Shown here: piece by piece, positions 34,401-43,365 of the stretch
Layout of the letters: the number at the start of each line of letters is the position of its first letter
Position numbering within the stretch: the first letter of the stretch is position 1
Assembly: GCA_949825025.1 (NCBI GenBank)
Contig: OX463778.1
Location: 16,330,171 to 16,394,170 of the forward strand
Reading direction: 5' to 3'
Length of the DNA stretch: 64,000 nucleotides
Source: Siphlonurus alternatus
Lineage: Eukaryota; Arthropoda; Insecta; Ephemeroptera; Siphlonuridae
The notes under the pieces: model-generated
Database searches by the model: none
Seen by the model: only the letters and a program-made list of their open reading frames with translations
Told to the model about the DNA's origin: nothing
Translations under genes and position numbers: made by a program

Positions 34401-37355
34401 TTTTCTTGTTTTTATTAATATCATAATAAATAATCTTGAAGTACTGACCATAGTTTTGTTGGAGCACAGCATAAATATAATTTAAAATTGCTTGCAACCA
34501 TGGAGGAATTATTTATCCATGCTTGCAACGATGAAAATGTGAGCTTTGATCAATTGCTGCGCTCTGAAATATTTAGTTTTTAAATTGGCCAATGGCTGTC
34601 TTTGTTAGGAAAAGGGGTGTAACCCGGTAAATAATAAAAAAAAAAGCCAAATTTAAGGGTAAGGTAACGCCACCAATGTTAAAAAAAATCCCTCTCACAA
34701 AAATTCTGAAAAAAATTTAAAATGTTCTCCTCTACACCCCCTATCAGTAGCTAAAATATCAGGTATACAAATACGATCTAGTTTTTGAGTTATGAATTTT
34801 TAAAGTTGACCAATTTAACATGGGAGTTTCATTTCTCCATGTTAAAGTAGTCAACTTTAAAATTTTATAACTCAAAAACTAGATCGTATTTGTATACCTG
34901 ATATTTTAGGTACTGATAGGGGGTATAGAGGAGAACATTTTAAATTTTTTTCAGAATTTTTGTGAGAGGGATTTTTTTTAACATTGGTGGCGTTACCTTA
35001 CCCTTAAGAGCAGTAATAGAAAGAGTAAGAGTGGTGCAGTTTTTAAGTTTTGCCCTCTATATAGGAAAATTTAATATCATTGGCAGGGGGGGGGGGGATT
35101 AATTGCAGCAAGACTCACAAGGAGATGGGAATCAAATTCATTTAAAGCATTTTTGTAATCTTTGGTTATTTAAGTATCTTGATATTTGAAATGTTATCAG
35201 AAAGTAGCTAATCTTTCAGAGCAAGAGTTTACGTCTGGCTGCAAGGTGTATTCGCTTCTATCCTTTCAATGTAGTCTGATGTTCAACCACCAGAAACTTG
35301 TATAATCTTCTGCAAATTCTGTGACTGCTTACATTCTAGTTATCACACATCATTTCTTTTTCGGTAACTGTATATTTCCAGATATGAACTCTTGCTTGAA
35401 AGACTATAGGCTATATAAAAACAGACCCAGTCTGAAGGGGTGGAATGAGAGATTGGTATTGATCTTCTACTCTTTTAGACTAGGTCCAAAGAGCTTCAAG
35501 TCAAAGATCAGATGAGTTAATTAATTGCTGAATAATAGCAGACTTTCTCTGAATCTGTATCAAATATTATAGTGAAGGTAAACAATTCTAGCCTCATAAA
35601 ATTTCTCCCCTAAATAAGGGGTGCATATTTCTCTTTTCTTCTATTTTTTCCATTTTTTTTTTTTTTTATATGTTATTCAAAATGCCACTAGATAACTGCT
35701 ATTATTACATAGCTGGGAAAGGTGTTCTATTGATATCTCTGTTGCAAAAATGCAAAAATTTTGAATTTGGCAGCATAATATAAATTTGTAGTTAAATTTG
35801 GACAGCTGCTTTTGAATATTATCATGGGGGTTTATATTAAAATAGAATTATGCTCAAAAATAAGAATGGACAACCTGCATGATAAAAAATCACTGCAGTA
35901 ATGAATAGAGGATACCAAATTATGCTACTCAGATTTTTTTGAATCTCAGAAGTATTTTTAAATAATTACTGAAAGTGCGGCCACACCCCCTGGAGGCGTC
36001 CAGGCCGTATTCTTTTTATTAAGGATTCAGGGGTGCCAACTTACAGAACTTTCAATAATTATTTAAAAATAGTCTAGGATCTCAAAAAAAAATCAGAGTT
36101 GCATAATTAATTTCTGCAATAAAAAAAAAAATCATGCAGGTTGTCCATTAAGGGTAAGATAACGCCACCAATGCTAAAAAAAATCCCTCACACAAAAATT
36201 CTGAAAAAAATTAAAAATGTTCTCCTCTACACCCCCTATCAGTAGCTAAAATATCAGGTTTACAAATACGATCTAGTTTTTGAGTTATGAATTTTTAAAG
36301 TTGACTAATTTAACATGGGATTTCCTTTTCTCCATGTTAAAATAGTCAACTTTAAAAATTCATGACTAAAAAACTAGATCGTATTTGTATACCTGATATT
36401 TTAGCTACTGATAAGGGGGTGTATATATTATAGAGGAGAACATTTTAATTTTTTTTCAGAATTTTTGTGTGAGGGATTTTTTTTAACATTGGTGGCGTTA
36501 TCTTACCTTAATTTGCACCTTACATTAAAATTAATGCAGTGTCTGCTGTTAAGTGTTAAAATATTGCTGAAATATTATTATTTATTAGAATGTTCCAAGT
36601 ATTAAACACTGTGGAAATCAAATCTATATTTTTTAATTGATATAGGTAATATTCTTAATTTGCCCCAAAATTTTTCATCAGAGATGTTACTTGAAAAGCT
36701 TTCATACATTATGCAAATTAGCTGGCATTAAGTATTCATATATACTAAATTGATGGCAAAGTTGAGATAGGCAAAGAAATGACATGGTTTCTTTGTTTTG
36801 AAATTCTTGATTCAATAAAATTATCATTGGAAGTACAATAAAAACCGTTGCCATTTTCATGAAAGTTATAGTCGTGCAATATCGGTAGTCATCTGGCAAG
36901 AGCAGTTATCTGGCTTTATCACTCGCCTGGAATATATAATATACCTTATCAATAATATATGCTATGTATGTAAGGTAAGTTCTCCAGGTAGCTGGTAGAT
37001 AGAGCCAGACATCAGTCTTTGTCAGAAGACTAAAACTGCAGATATTATCTATGTAATATTAATTCTAGTTTTGGGAGTTCAGACTTCACAAAAGAAAGTT
37101 TCAATTTGGTATTCCCATAAACGTAAGAATATTTTCACCATCATTCACTTAGTTGATAAGGATCACAGGCAGATTGCTGCAGTTGGCCGAGGGAAGGTAA
37201 CTGTGTGTGTTGATCCAGGCATAGGCGACATGGCTGGTGGTAGCAGTCCATACACCGCCGCGGCCCAGCGCAACTCTGGAGGTGCGGCATCAGTGACGAC
37301 AGCCTACGTCCAGCCCATGCAGGCGCAGAGTTTCCATCCATACCGGAGAATGTGA
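22417..37355 (+). CDS. Hrb27C: hnRNP Hrb27C/hrp48 (DAZAP1-type), two-RRM RNA-binding protein
   Basis: Nuclear/cytoplasmic RNA-binding protein of the hnRNP A/B class; in flies hrp48 acts in splicing control, mRNA localisation and translational repression. Exons: 22417-22454, 24370-24410, 24771-24937, 25324-25510, 26834-26916, 28116-28217, 28882-29020, 31332-31466, 31738-31889, 31974-32061, 37219-37355. All phases agree, giving 422 residues (fly protein about 420). RRM1 has RNP2 LFVGGL (15-20) and RNP1 RGFGFVTF (54-61). The linker is IDPKPCNPRSMQKPKR. RRM2 has RNP2 VFLGGL (105-110) and RNP1 RGFGFLSF (144-151), then VEIKKAEPRD. The tail is Gly/Pro/Met/Gln-rich with two QGWG motifs and ends SFHPYRRM, like vertebrate DAZAP1 (FHPYRR). 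In-frame cassette exons lie at 23250-23309 and 30797-30838. Alternative ends occur at 31946 and 32099. Confidence 0.93.
22455..24369. other. Hrb27C intron 1 region
   Basis: Contains the candidate cassette exon at 23250-23309. A TCTATC repeat is at about 23331-23350. Poly-A/T runs occur at about 23798-23808 and 23880-23892. I see no mobile element. Confidence 0.5.
23250..23309 (+). CDS. Hrb27C: Candidate 60-nt cassette or alternative start exon of Hrb27C
   Basis: Preceded by a polypyrimidine tract and TTTAG, followed by the donor GA|GTTAGT. Phase 2-2 and 20 codons, so inclusion keeps the frame: GG|G ATG AGA ... TAC GA|G AAG, giving MTYEKLFVGGL at the RRM1 entrance. It contains two ATGs, the first at its second base, so it might instead supply an alternative N-terminus. 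Inferred only from splice signals and phase. Confidence 0.55.
24370..24410 (+). CDS. Hrb27C: Hrb27C exon (RRM1 start)
   Basis: 41 nt, acceptor TTTACAG, donor CAAG|GTGAGC, phase 2 in and 1 out. Encodes KLFVGGLSWETTQ, containing RNP2 of RRM1. Confidence 0.93.
24411..24770. other. Hrb27C intron with small foldback
   Basis: A 360-bp intron, over a third of which is the foldback at 24551-24683. The remainder is AT-rich with a good polypyrimidine tract before 24771. Confidence 0.7.
24551..24683. repeat. Foldback element inside Hrb27C intron
   Basis: TTTGTCC at the outside and CACCTGATTGCATAGATGAG further in are mirrored by CTCATCTATGTAATCGGGTG and GGACAAA. A diverged version of the same hairpin lies in the LINE 3' region at about 14562-14628 (CACCTGATTGCATGGATGGG). 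Confidence 0.7.
24771..24937 (+). CDS. Hrb27C: Hrb27C exon (RRM1 body)
   Basis: Acceptor CTTTTTGCAG, donor ACG|GTGAGA, ends in phase 0. Encodes RRM1 from ESLQRYFSRFGEV through RNP1 SRGFGFVTF to HQLDGRT. Confidence 0.95.
24938..25323. other. Hrb27C intron (386 bp)
   Basis: AT-rich; nothing recognisable besides splice signals. Confidence 0.7.
25324..25510 (+). CDS. Hrb27C: Hrb27C exon (inter-RRM linker and RRM2)
   Basis: Acceptor TGTTTCTAG, donor AGAG|GTTCGT (a less common donor), ends in phase 1. Encodes IDPKPCNPRSMQKPKR, RNP2 of RRM2 (KVFLGGLPSNVTETDLR) and YDQEKKKSRG, where RNP1 is split by the intron. Confidence 0.94.
25511..26833. other. Hrb27C intron (1323 bp)
   Basis: AT-rich with an A-tract at about 26320-26338. 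No element or coding signal seen. Confidence 0.6.
26834..26916 (+). CDS. Hrb27C: Hrb27C exon (end of RRM2)
   Basis: 83 nt, acceptor ACGATAG, donor CAG|GTACAT. Completes RNP1 as RGFGFLSF and encodes ETEESVERCVAEHFVNLNGK before leaving in phase 0. Confidence 0.93.
26917..28115. other. Hrb27C intron (1199 bp) with GC-rich hairpin
   Basis: A hairpin at about 26974-27051 has arms AAGCGGGCAGCTGCC and CAGCAGCTGCCCGCTT around a 45-nt loop. The rest is AT-rich and featureless. Confidence 0.55.
28116..28217 (+). CDS. Hrb27C: Hrb27C exon (RRM2 tail, start of Gly/Pro region)
   Basis: 34 codons, phase 0-0, acceptor CCTACAG, donor GGG|GTGAGT. Encodes VEIKKAEPRDMKMGDGPPNQ and WGPPPGGPPMGMGG. Confidence 0.93.
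28218..28881. other. Hrb27C intron (664 bp), half of it a TTAA foldback
   Basis: Contains the palindromic element at 28266-28611. The rest is AT-rich. Confidence 0.7.
28266..28611. mobile_element. TTAA-flanked foldback with CRE-like sites, in Hrb27C intron
   Basis: Begins TTAAAGGCATACAGGCCTC and ends GAGGCCTGTATCCCTTTAA. The arms include AATTACAAATTGG / CTAATTGGTAATT and CGAAGTC / GACTTCG. Two direct GTCCTTGATGACGTCAC units plus a mirrored GTGACGTCAGCAAGGAC give three TGACGTCA-type sites. No ORF. Confidence 0.8.
28882..29020 (+). CDS. Hrb27C: Hrb27C exon (GGPMG repeats and first QGWG)
   Basis: Acceptor GTTCTAG, donor CCAG|GTATGA, ends in phase 1. Encodes a Gly-Pro-Met-rich segment with GGPMGGPMGPMGPHGG, then GYQGWGTPPQQQSYP, similar to fly Hrb27C. 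Confidence 0.92.
29286..30126. mobile_element. Candidate non-palindromic TTAA element (841 bp)
   Basis: The left end TTAAAGTACTAGTAAACCCGG and the right end read on the minus strand (TTAAAGGATTAGTAAGCCCCGG) match over about 20 bp with a few differences. Both carry TTAA. No ORF of note in the interior, so it may be a MITE. Confidence 0.5.
30797..30838 (+). CDS. Hrb27C: Candidate 42-nt cassette exon of Hrb27C
   Basis: Preceded by GTGATTTCAG, followed by AATG|GTAGGT. Enters and leaves in phase 1, so inclusion adds 14 residues without a frame change: GHWGPPPSSQPPVN between SYP and GYGNPPGPG. The SHWGP-type motif is also present in the fly Hrb27C tail, which supports real coding use. Confidence 0.75.
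31332..31466 (+). CDS. Hrb27C: Hrb27C exon (second QGWG)
   Basis: Acceptor CACAGCAG, a NAGNAG tandem that could add one Gln; donor TACA|GTAAGT. Encodes GYGNPPGPGSYQGWGAPPGQ and then PPQWGANYGGPPQQQGYGTY. Confidence 0.92.
31738..31889 (+). CDS. Hrb27C: Hrb27C exon (DMYQRQ to NYPQ)
   Basis: Acceptor GTGTCTAG, donor CAG|GTGAGT. Encodes SDMYQRQSGPGNPG, a Ser/Gly-rich segment and SQYGSMGNYPQ. If the next 84-nt intron is kept, translation continues with VSSAGQDDDEEEGGGEHW and stops at 31944-31946. Confidence 0.9.
31974..32061 (+). CDS. Hrb27C: Hrb27C exon with alternative terminal readthrough
   Basis: Acceptor CATGTGCAG. Encodes EASSYGPARSYSQDGSSQGG and YAHPPPP, close to the fly C-terminus (EGASNYGAGPRSAY). 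With donor CCAG|GTGGGA at 32062 it splices in phase 1 to 37219. If that weak donor is skipped, it runs on for 13 codons as GGTNFEFSEWAS and stops at TGA 32097-32099. Confidence 0.85.
34653..35007. mobile_element. TTAA foldback, family A, copy 1
   Basis: Near-perfect palindrome: TTAAGGGTAAGGTAACGCCA at the left, mirrored by TGGCGTTACCTTACCCTTAA at the right. The arms are about 170 bp and meet at the apex GGGAGTTTCATTTCTCC. No coding capacity. Confidence 0.9.
35866..36148. mobile_element. Foldback element, family B, copy 2
   Basis: ATGGACAACCTGCATGA at the left is mirrored by ATCATGCAGGTTGTCCAT at the right. Its apex is the same CGGCCACACCCCCTGGAGGC segment as in 7520-7848. It directly abuts the next TTAA element. 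Confidence 0.8.
36148..36511. mobile_element. TTAA foldback, family A, copy 2
   Basis: TTAAGGGTAAGATAACGCCA at the left and TGGCGTTATCTTACCTTAA at the right, with the same arms and apex as copy 1. One arm has a short TATATATTATA insertion near 36422-36434. Confidence 0.9.
37219..37355 (+). CDS. Hrb27C: Hrb27C last exon (FHPYRR C-terminus)
   Basis: Acceptor GTTGATCCAG, entered in phase 1; stop TGA at 37353-37355. Encodes GIGDMAGGSSPYTAAAQR and ends AYVQPMQAQSFHPYRRM. The FHPYRR end is the hallmark of vertebrate DAZAP1 as I recall it. AATAAA occurs 26 nt past the stop at 37381 before an A-tract; the 3' UTR may extend further. Confidence 0.88.
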
Positions 37356-39281
37356 GCTGCAAAACCTGCCGCGCGTCACCAAATAAAAAAAAAAAAAACT
37401 TCGAGCTAACCAAATTATGTGCCCTCCAATGCTAATGCTCGCCACAAAATAGAGTATAATATTTTTTTGTGTTTATATATCCATACATTATTCAATCTAA
37501 AAAGGGAAAGAAAGAGGAATTTTTCAGTTTTTTTTTTTTTACAGACTTTGATATTTTTACTAAATGTTTTATTTAAAAAATAATGTGTATATATTTTTCT
37601 TGTAATTAAGAGAGAAATGTATAATTCTTAATTAAGAAGATATATAAATGATACTCAGTCCAAATTAATTTGGAGAAGAATCAAAAAATTTTGGGGGGAC
37701 AAAAAATATATATACATATATTATATATTCCTTCCTTAAAAAATTAATGTCATTATAAGTAGGGTAAAAAATATAATCTCTTAGATATCTTGTTCCTCTC
37801 TACTTAAAAGAAATAATTATATTAATCATGATGTGGTTCAAATATTAATTATAATATACAAAAATAATATATATTATGATATATCCCTGTTATTCAATGT
37901 TAAGGATTATCACGGCTTACTAAATTTTGTGCTTTTTGTGTGCTACAAGTACACTGAAAAGACTTATTTTGTAATCCTTGAACTTTCTCTTTTCAGCGTG
38001 ACTGGGAATGATAAAAAAATAGTGCCCAAGACGTAGCCCAATTGTACGTCATCTTAAAATTTATTGTTTGCAAGAACAACAACTTTTTGTCCATTAATTG
38101 ACGAATTAAACCTTACATGATCATGCACATTTTAAAAAATAATAATAAAAATCAGGTTCATTAATTGATATAAGAAACATAAACACAGGTGCAAACGTGG
38201 GGAACAAATAATGCCTTCTTAATTTTAAATATGTTGTTTTAATATAAATATCTGTCCGTACGTCTCTGATAGTTTCGTAAATTTATGAAGCATTAATTTC
38301 CATGGTCTGTAAAAGAGTATATTGCATTTTTATATGTCGCTTGATAGATGTTGTTTTTACTGATGGTGCTATATAAGACACTGACCCACAATTTATTCAG
38401 GTGTTTTGAAAATAGTCGACCCTTTTGTATATACCAGGCGCAGAATGATCTTTTTTTTTTGTCCCCATCTAGTCTCGGCTGAAATGTGTTATAGAGAGTG
38501 AGCACATCAGTACATTCCAGTTAATCTGACAAACTTGGTACTTTAAATATGTCCACTTAAAATTTTCGTGTAACTATATAAAGCTGTGCCATTTATCATC
38601 TTGCTGTAATTTTAGTTAGAGACTTTAAATTAAATGACTGATGCTATAAAATGGGGTAACCATTAAATTGGAAACTGCATTTTTATATACATTTTCTTGC
38701 GCCAGTATTTAATTTAGGATTTTATGTACAGAATTAATCACAAAGAGTGGAGATTAAGTGTATGCTGTGCACAGTAGCATGCAGTGACTTCTAAGGCAAC
38801 CTCTGTAATATTCCCCTTTAACGCGCAGGTAAATACAGAAGTAATTGAACGAATTTCTTATTATTTACCTGGGCAATAAAGACAAACACATTACAAATTG
38901 CCTACTTCACTGAACACTATATATAACTTTATATACTTATGTCCAGTAATTTGATCCCCTGTAAAAGTATAAAGAGGTATAACTTACTTAGACTTTCACT
39001 GTAAACAATTAACTGGGTCTTTTCAATAACTCCTATCTTTTTTTCTTTCCCCCCCCCCCCCCTAACTGTTTGTATTCAATTGGAGATAATTATATTGTCT
39101 TGCTCACGTATTACATAGGAGAGAGTATAAAACATTCCAGAATTGTAAGAATGCACAGCAAACTCCTGTGTCTTTTAAAACACACAAGACAACAGGACAA
39201 ACAAATAAGAAAAGAAAAAAAAAAAACATTTTCTATAATGCAAGAGTTGGCAATGACAGCTTTATTTGTGTTATCACAATA
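37356..39281. other. Hrb27C 3' flank
   Basis: AT-rich with T- and A-homopolymers and a poly-C run at about 39051-39062. This probably includes 3' UTR, but I cannot fix its end. No other gene seen. Confidence 0.5.
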
Positions 39282-39432
39282 TAATGGGGTACTGACCGGT
39301 ATTTGAGTTAGCAATACTAGTAAAAAATGCTTTGAATTCTATGAAGAACGAGCCCTATTAGAGCACTCTACGACAATTTGCTGATTTTATATGAATTTTT
39401 AAAACTTTTTGATGACGTCATAGCATTGAATC

Positions 39433-39785
39433 TTAAGGGTAAGGTAACGCCACCAATGTTAAAAAAAGTTCCTCACACAAAAATTCTGAAAAAAAAATAA
39501 AATGTTCTCCTCTACACCCCCTATCAGTAGCTAAAATATCAGGTATACAAATTCGATCTAGTTTTTGAGTTATGAATTTTTAAAGTTGACTAATTTAACA
39601 TGGGAGTTCCATTTCTCCATGTTAAAGTAGTCAACTTTAAAAATTCATAACTCAAAAACTAGATCGAATTTGTATACCTGATATTTTAGCTACTGATAGG
39701 GGGTGTAGAGGAGAACATTTTAATTTTTTTTCAGAATTTTTGTGAGGGACTTTTTTTAACATTGGTGGCGTTACCTTACCCTTAA
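39433..39785. mobile_element. TTAA foldback, family A, copy 3 (nested)
   Basis: TTAAGGGTAAGGTAACGCCA at the left and its mirror at the right. It is inserted in GAATC-TTAA-ATGGG of the family C host; the intact host at 54.88-55.37 kb has the same flanking bases with a single TTAA. Confidence 0.92.
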
Positions 39786-39802
39786 ATGGGAAAATGCATC
39801 AG

Positions 39803-40230
39803 TTAAGGGCATTGGGTGTAGCACCGGTAGTTGGCAACACTGACGTATCTTCACCATGTTAATTTTTGATCCTTGCTCCTCGGAGTAATTTTTATGCTAG
39901 AGCTAAGCTGATTGCTATATATAGTATCAAGATAATTAGTAGCCCCGAGTGCACAATTTGGCTAAATAAAGCCTGATTTAAAGAAAAGTATTTTTTAGTA
40001 ATTTTTTAATATTAAATTTACATGCATTTTTCTAAAATATAAAAAAATACTTTTCTTTAAATCAGGCTTTATTTAGCCAAATTGTGCACTTGGGCTACTA
40101 ATTTTCTTGATACTACAGCAATCAGCTTAGCTCTAGCATAAAAATTACTCCGAGGAGCAAGGATCAAAAATTAACATGGTGAAGATACGTCAGTGTTGCC
40201 AACTACCAGTGCTACACCCAATGCCCTTAA
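39803..40230. mobile_element. TTAA foldback, family D (nested)
   Basis: Begins TTAAGGGCATTGGGTGTAGC and ends GCTACACCCAATGCCCTTAA. The arms are about 190 bp with high identity. It is inserted in CATCAG-TTAA-CATTGC of the host; the equivalent uninterrupted site exists at about 55190-55200. Confidence 0.92.
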
Positions 40231-40549
40231 CATTGCTAAAATGAAAAGTTATTGAGGTAGGAATTTGAAACCTTCGTTATCGTGATTCTAGCACCTAAAA
40301 ACCTTGCAAATGAAGTTTTGGTTACATTTCAACGTTAAGTATGGGATTTGGCAATGTTAACTGATCTATTTTCCCATTTAAGATTCAATGCTATGATGTC
40401 ATTTTTTAGAGGTTTCAAAAATTCATATAAAATCAGGAAATTGTCGTAGAATGCTGTAATATAGGGCTTAATTGTTCTTCATGAAATTCTCGTGCCTTTT
40501 GAAAGATTGACTAAAACTTAAAACTTTTTTTTTGGCCAGTACCCCATTA

Positions 40550-40901
40550 TTATTTTTTTAATTTTTAGACAAAAGCAAGGCCTTTCATCATATATTTGAG
40601 TATGCACATCCATAAAAATTTAATATATGATCGTGCAGCCCTGTATGATTTAATTGCTATGCTGCTGCGTGAGCAGCTCAAAGAAGCTAGTTTGCAATTT
40701 TATCAAAGGGCTTTCAAAATTTCTCAATATATATCTAGCCATCCAAATAATATTGAAATGGATATTACCCTAAAAACAATTAAGTATTTTTTAATTTATT
40801 TTTTAATAAAGTAATTACTGTAACAGATGAGTAAAAATGCAATGCTGCATGATGTACGGTCCCAAAAGCTAGTGCACCAATGTAAAAGTCGAGCACCATA
40901 A
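40550..40901. other. Spacer with an unassigned 72-codon ORF
   Basis: An ORF at 40596-40814 on the plus strand (segment LYDLIAMLLREQLKEASLQF) has amphipathic-looking composition but resembles no family I know. It has no clear splice or initiation context. Probably fortuitous or a decayed element fragment. Confidence 0.2.
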
Positions 40902-41318
40902 TTAAAGGGGTACCAAAGTGAATACTTTTTTTACATATTCGGGCAGCTAAGAATTATTCTAACATCCCTGTGGCTCAATATTTTCGTACAATGCCTAGTT
41001 ATTTTACAATTAATTATTTAGTTTGAAAAGTGAGTTCTATGGCCGTTGATTGATTCAAGCCCGCAGCGGCCGGTGATACGACAAGAAAGGGGTGGGAGGA
41101 GGTTCCCATGATTCGCGGGAAATTCTCGTCGTATCAGCGACCGCTGCGGGAGCGCATCGGCTTGAATCAATCAACGGCCATAGAACTCACTTTTCAAACT
41201 AAATAATTAATTTTAAAATAACTAGGCATCGTACGAAAATATTGAGCCACAGGGATATCAGAATAATTCTTAACTGCCCGAATCTGTAAAAAAAGTATTC
41301 ACTTTGGTACCCCTTTAA
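40902..41318. mobile_element. TTAA foldback, family E
   Basis: Begins TTAAAGGGGTACCAAAGTG and ends CACTTTGGTACCCCTTTAA. The arms include GCCGTTGATTGATTCAAGC and its mirror. The GC-rich apex is around GGGTGGGAGGAGGTTCCC. Confidence 0.9.
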
Positions 41319-41584
41319 GGGTATGGTAACGCACCCAATGTTAAAAAAAAAAAAAAAAATCCCACACATGAAAATTATGAAAAAACTTTATAATGTTCTC
41401 TGCATCCCCTATCAGTGGATAAAATATATATATATATCAGGTGTACAAATTCAAGCTAGTTTTGGATTTTTGTGTACCTGATATTTTAGTTACTTAGACT
41501 AATAGAGGATGTAGAGGAGAACATTTTAAAATTTTTTCATGTGTGGGATTATTTTTAACATAGCCCCTGTTACCTTCCCCTTAA
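41315..41584. mobile_element. TTAA foldback, family A, diverged and shortened copy
   Basis: Begins TTAAGGGTATGGTAACGC and ends CCTGTTACCTTCCCCTTAA. It has ATCAGTGGATAAAATATAT and CAAATTCAAGCTAGTTTT as in family A, but the apex is deleted. It shares its left TTAA with family E. Confidence 0.75.
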
Positions 41585-43365
41585 TACAAGTGAGCGAGGG
41601 ATTGTGTATCTTAACACCAACACCATGCAGAGACACACAATTCTTCGCTCACATTAATTTACATGAATTGTTAATTGAAGTGCGATTATGCTGATGTACT
41701 TAATTAGAAATATATATGAGACTCTCATCTTCAAAACTGACTCTTTGTACTTCTTGATAAGAAATATAATATATAATTATATTATATTGCATATCACAAC
41801 AAGTGAAATCAGAAAGTGCAAAGAGACCGTTTTGAAGCTGAGTTTCATATTATATTTATATATAATTATATTATTATATAGTCTTTTATTAAACACAAAA
41901 AGTAATTATATTATACACTTTTTTAAAAGTGACTTATTAATTAAAAACTAATTGCTTTTAGGGTTCTGTCCCTTTATAAAGTCTTCTCACCTCTGATAAT
42001 GAGAAAACAATTAAGATTATAGTAAAAAAAAAAAAAAAAATACAGTAATTATGTAGTTATTTAACATGTATGTTAACTGTAAATTCTGATCGAGGGGTGC
42101 ATACATATACTTTTTTGTGTGACCAAAATGAAAGATTATCTTACTCTTGATTTTTCACATTAATTAATAGACAAACACCAAAATAAAAATAAGGTAAATA
42201 GATATAGTAAGATAAAGTTATATAAATATTATAATAGAATATATATGCTTCTAATATTGTATAATATATAATTTTGCTGATGTTATATAAAATTTGTAAA
42301 TGGACAGAAGCAAAATGTTTGTCAGCCAGGTTGAAATATTGGTTATTTGTTAAAAAATGTTAAAAAAGGCATTAAATTCAATTTTTGGTCTCGTTTATTT
42401 AGATTTACTAAAAAAAAAAGTTCAATAATTCCTTCCAATAATATTTTGTTTTTATTATTATTTAGGAGTACAGCATAATTATATACTGATGTACAAAGGG
42501 ATGCTCCCTATAATTAATAAGGAAAAAATAATAATAATAATAAGATTGTGCATTTTGGTTGCACATAATTATATGTTTAATTATAATGATGCATATTATA
42601 GAAATTTTAGCCAGAAATATTCCATTATATAATAACCTTCGACATGATTCTGTCCATATTGAGAGTTCTGTACATTTTGTATTGGTCGTATATGTTCCAT
42701 CCATTCAGCGCTGCTGCTGCCGTCATTGATAATAAATATTAAAATTATTTCCTGCTACAGATATGGATAAAAAGGCAAATTATTTTTTCTGACACGTGAT
42801 ATATATTTCGTGCCTAGCTGTTGTTACATCATCATGTCAAAGACTCAAAGACTGCATATACCACTCTTTGATATCATGTGTGCCAGGAAGCTCCAAAATT
42901 ATGTTAACACTGTCCATGCCATGAAATTACCGCACGTACCTTCATTTTTCAGATCGGAGGAACCTGCTCCTGTGCAGCATTTGTGTGTATCGGACTAATT
43001 GATTTTGGGATATTGTCTTACAATTTTTGTAGATCAAATAATGTAGATTATATTTTTGTAGCATATTTATTAAATAATTTGTATGATTTTTGGTCACATA
43101 CTCTAATGAAAATCAATTTTGGGAACTCACTGTCAGAGTGAATTGATTTTGGAAATTATGCTGTGTTTTTGACAGCTCGTATGTAATACAGTATATTGGA
43201 AGAATATTAATTGGCAATAGGCTTTTGCAATGTATATAATGCAAGTTGAAAACATTTTTTTTTTTTAACATTCAAAATATAACATGACAAATCTTCCATA
43301 ATATATGCAGTTGACTTATAATCATAATAATCTACTCATAATCTAAAACCCTGATGTAAACAAAC
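41585..43365. other. Intergenic AT-rich DNA
   Basis: No gene recognised. A/T homopolymers at 42025-42041 and short TAA repeats near 42528-42541. Short ORFs here look random. Confidence 0.5.

Larger units (their letters stand above)
32062..37218. other. Alternative 3' UTR / last Hrb27C intron (5.2 kb)
   Basis: For the readthrough isoform the start of this interval is 3' UTR; AATAAA occurs at 32452 and 33080 beside long A-tracts. For the FHPYRR isoform it is an intron. It contains three palindromic elements (34653-35007, 35866-36148, 36148-36511), a poly-G run at about 35087-35097, and otherwise AT-rich DNA with many A/T homopolymers. Confidence 0.65.
39282..40549. mobile_element. Foldback family C, interrupted by two TTAA elements
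   Basis: Outer ends TAATGGGGTACTGACC and GGCCAGTACCCCATTA. Two further foldbacks (39433-39785 and 39803-40230) lie inside. Removing each with one TTAA copy leaves about 495 bp, matching the intact 491-bp copy at 54881-55371. Confidence 0.88.

Noticed and set aside
40596..40814. 72-codon ORF next to the nested foldbacks
   Set aside because: No recognisable domain, no splice context and a single short frame; kept only as a low-confidence note.
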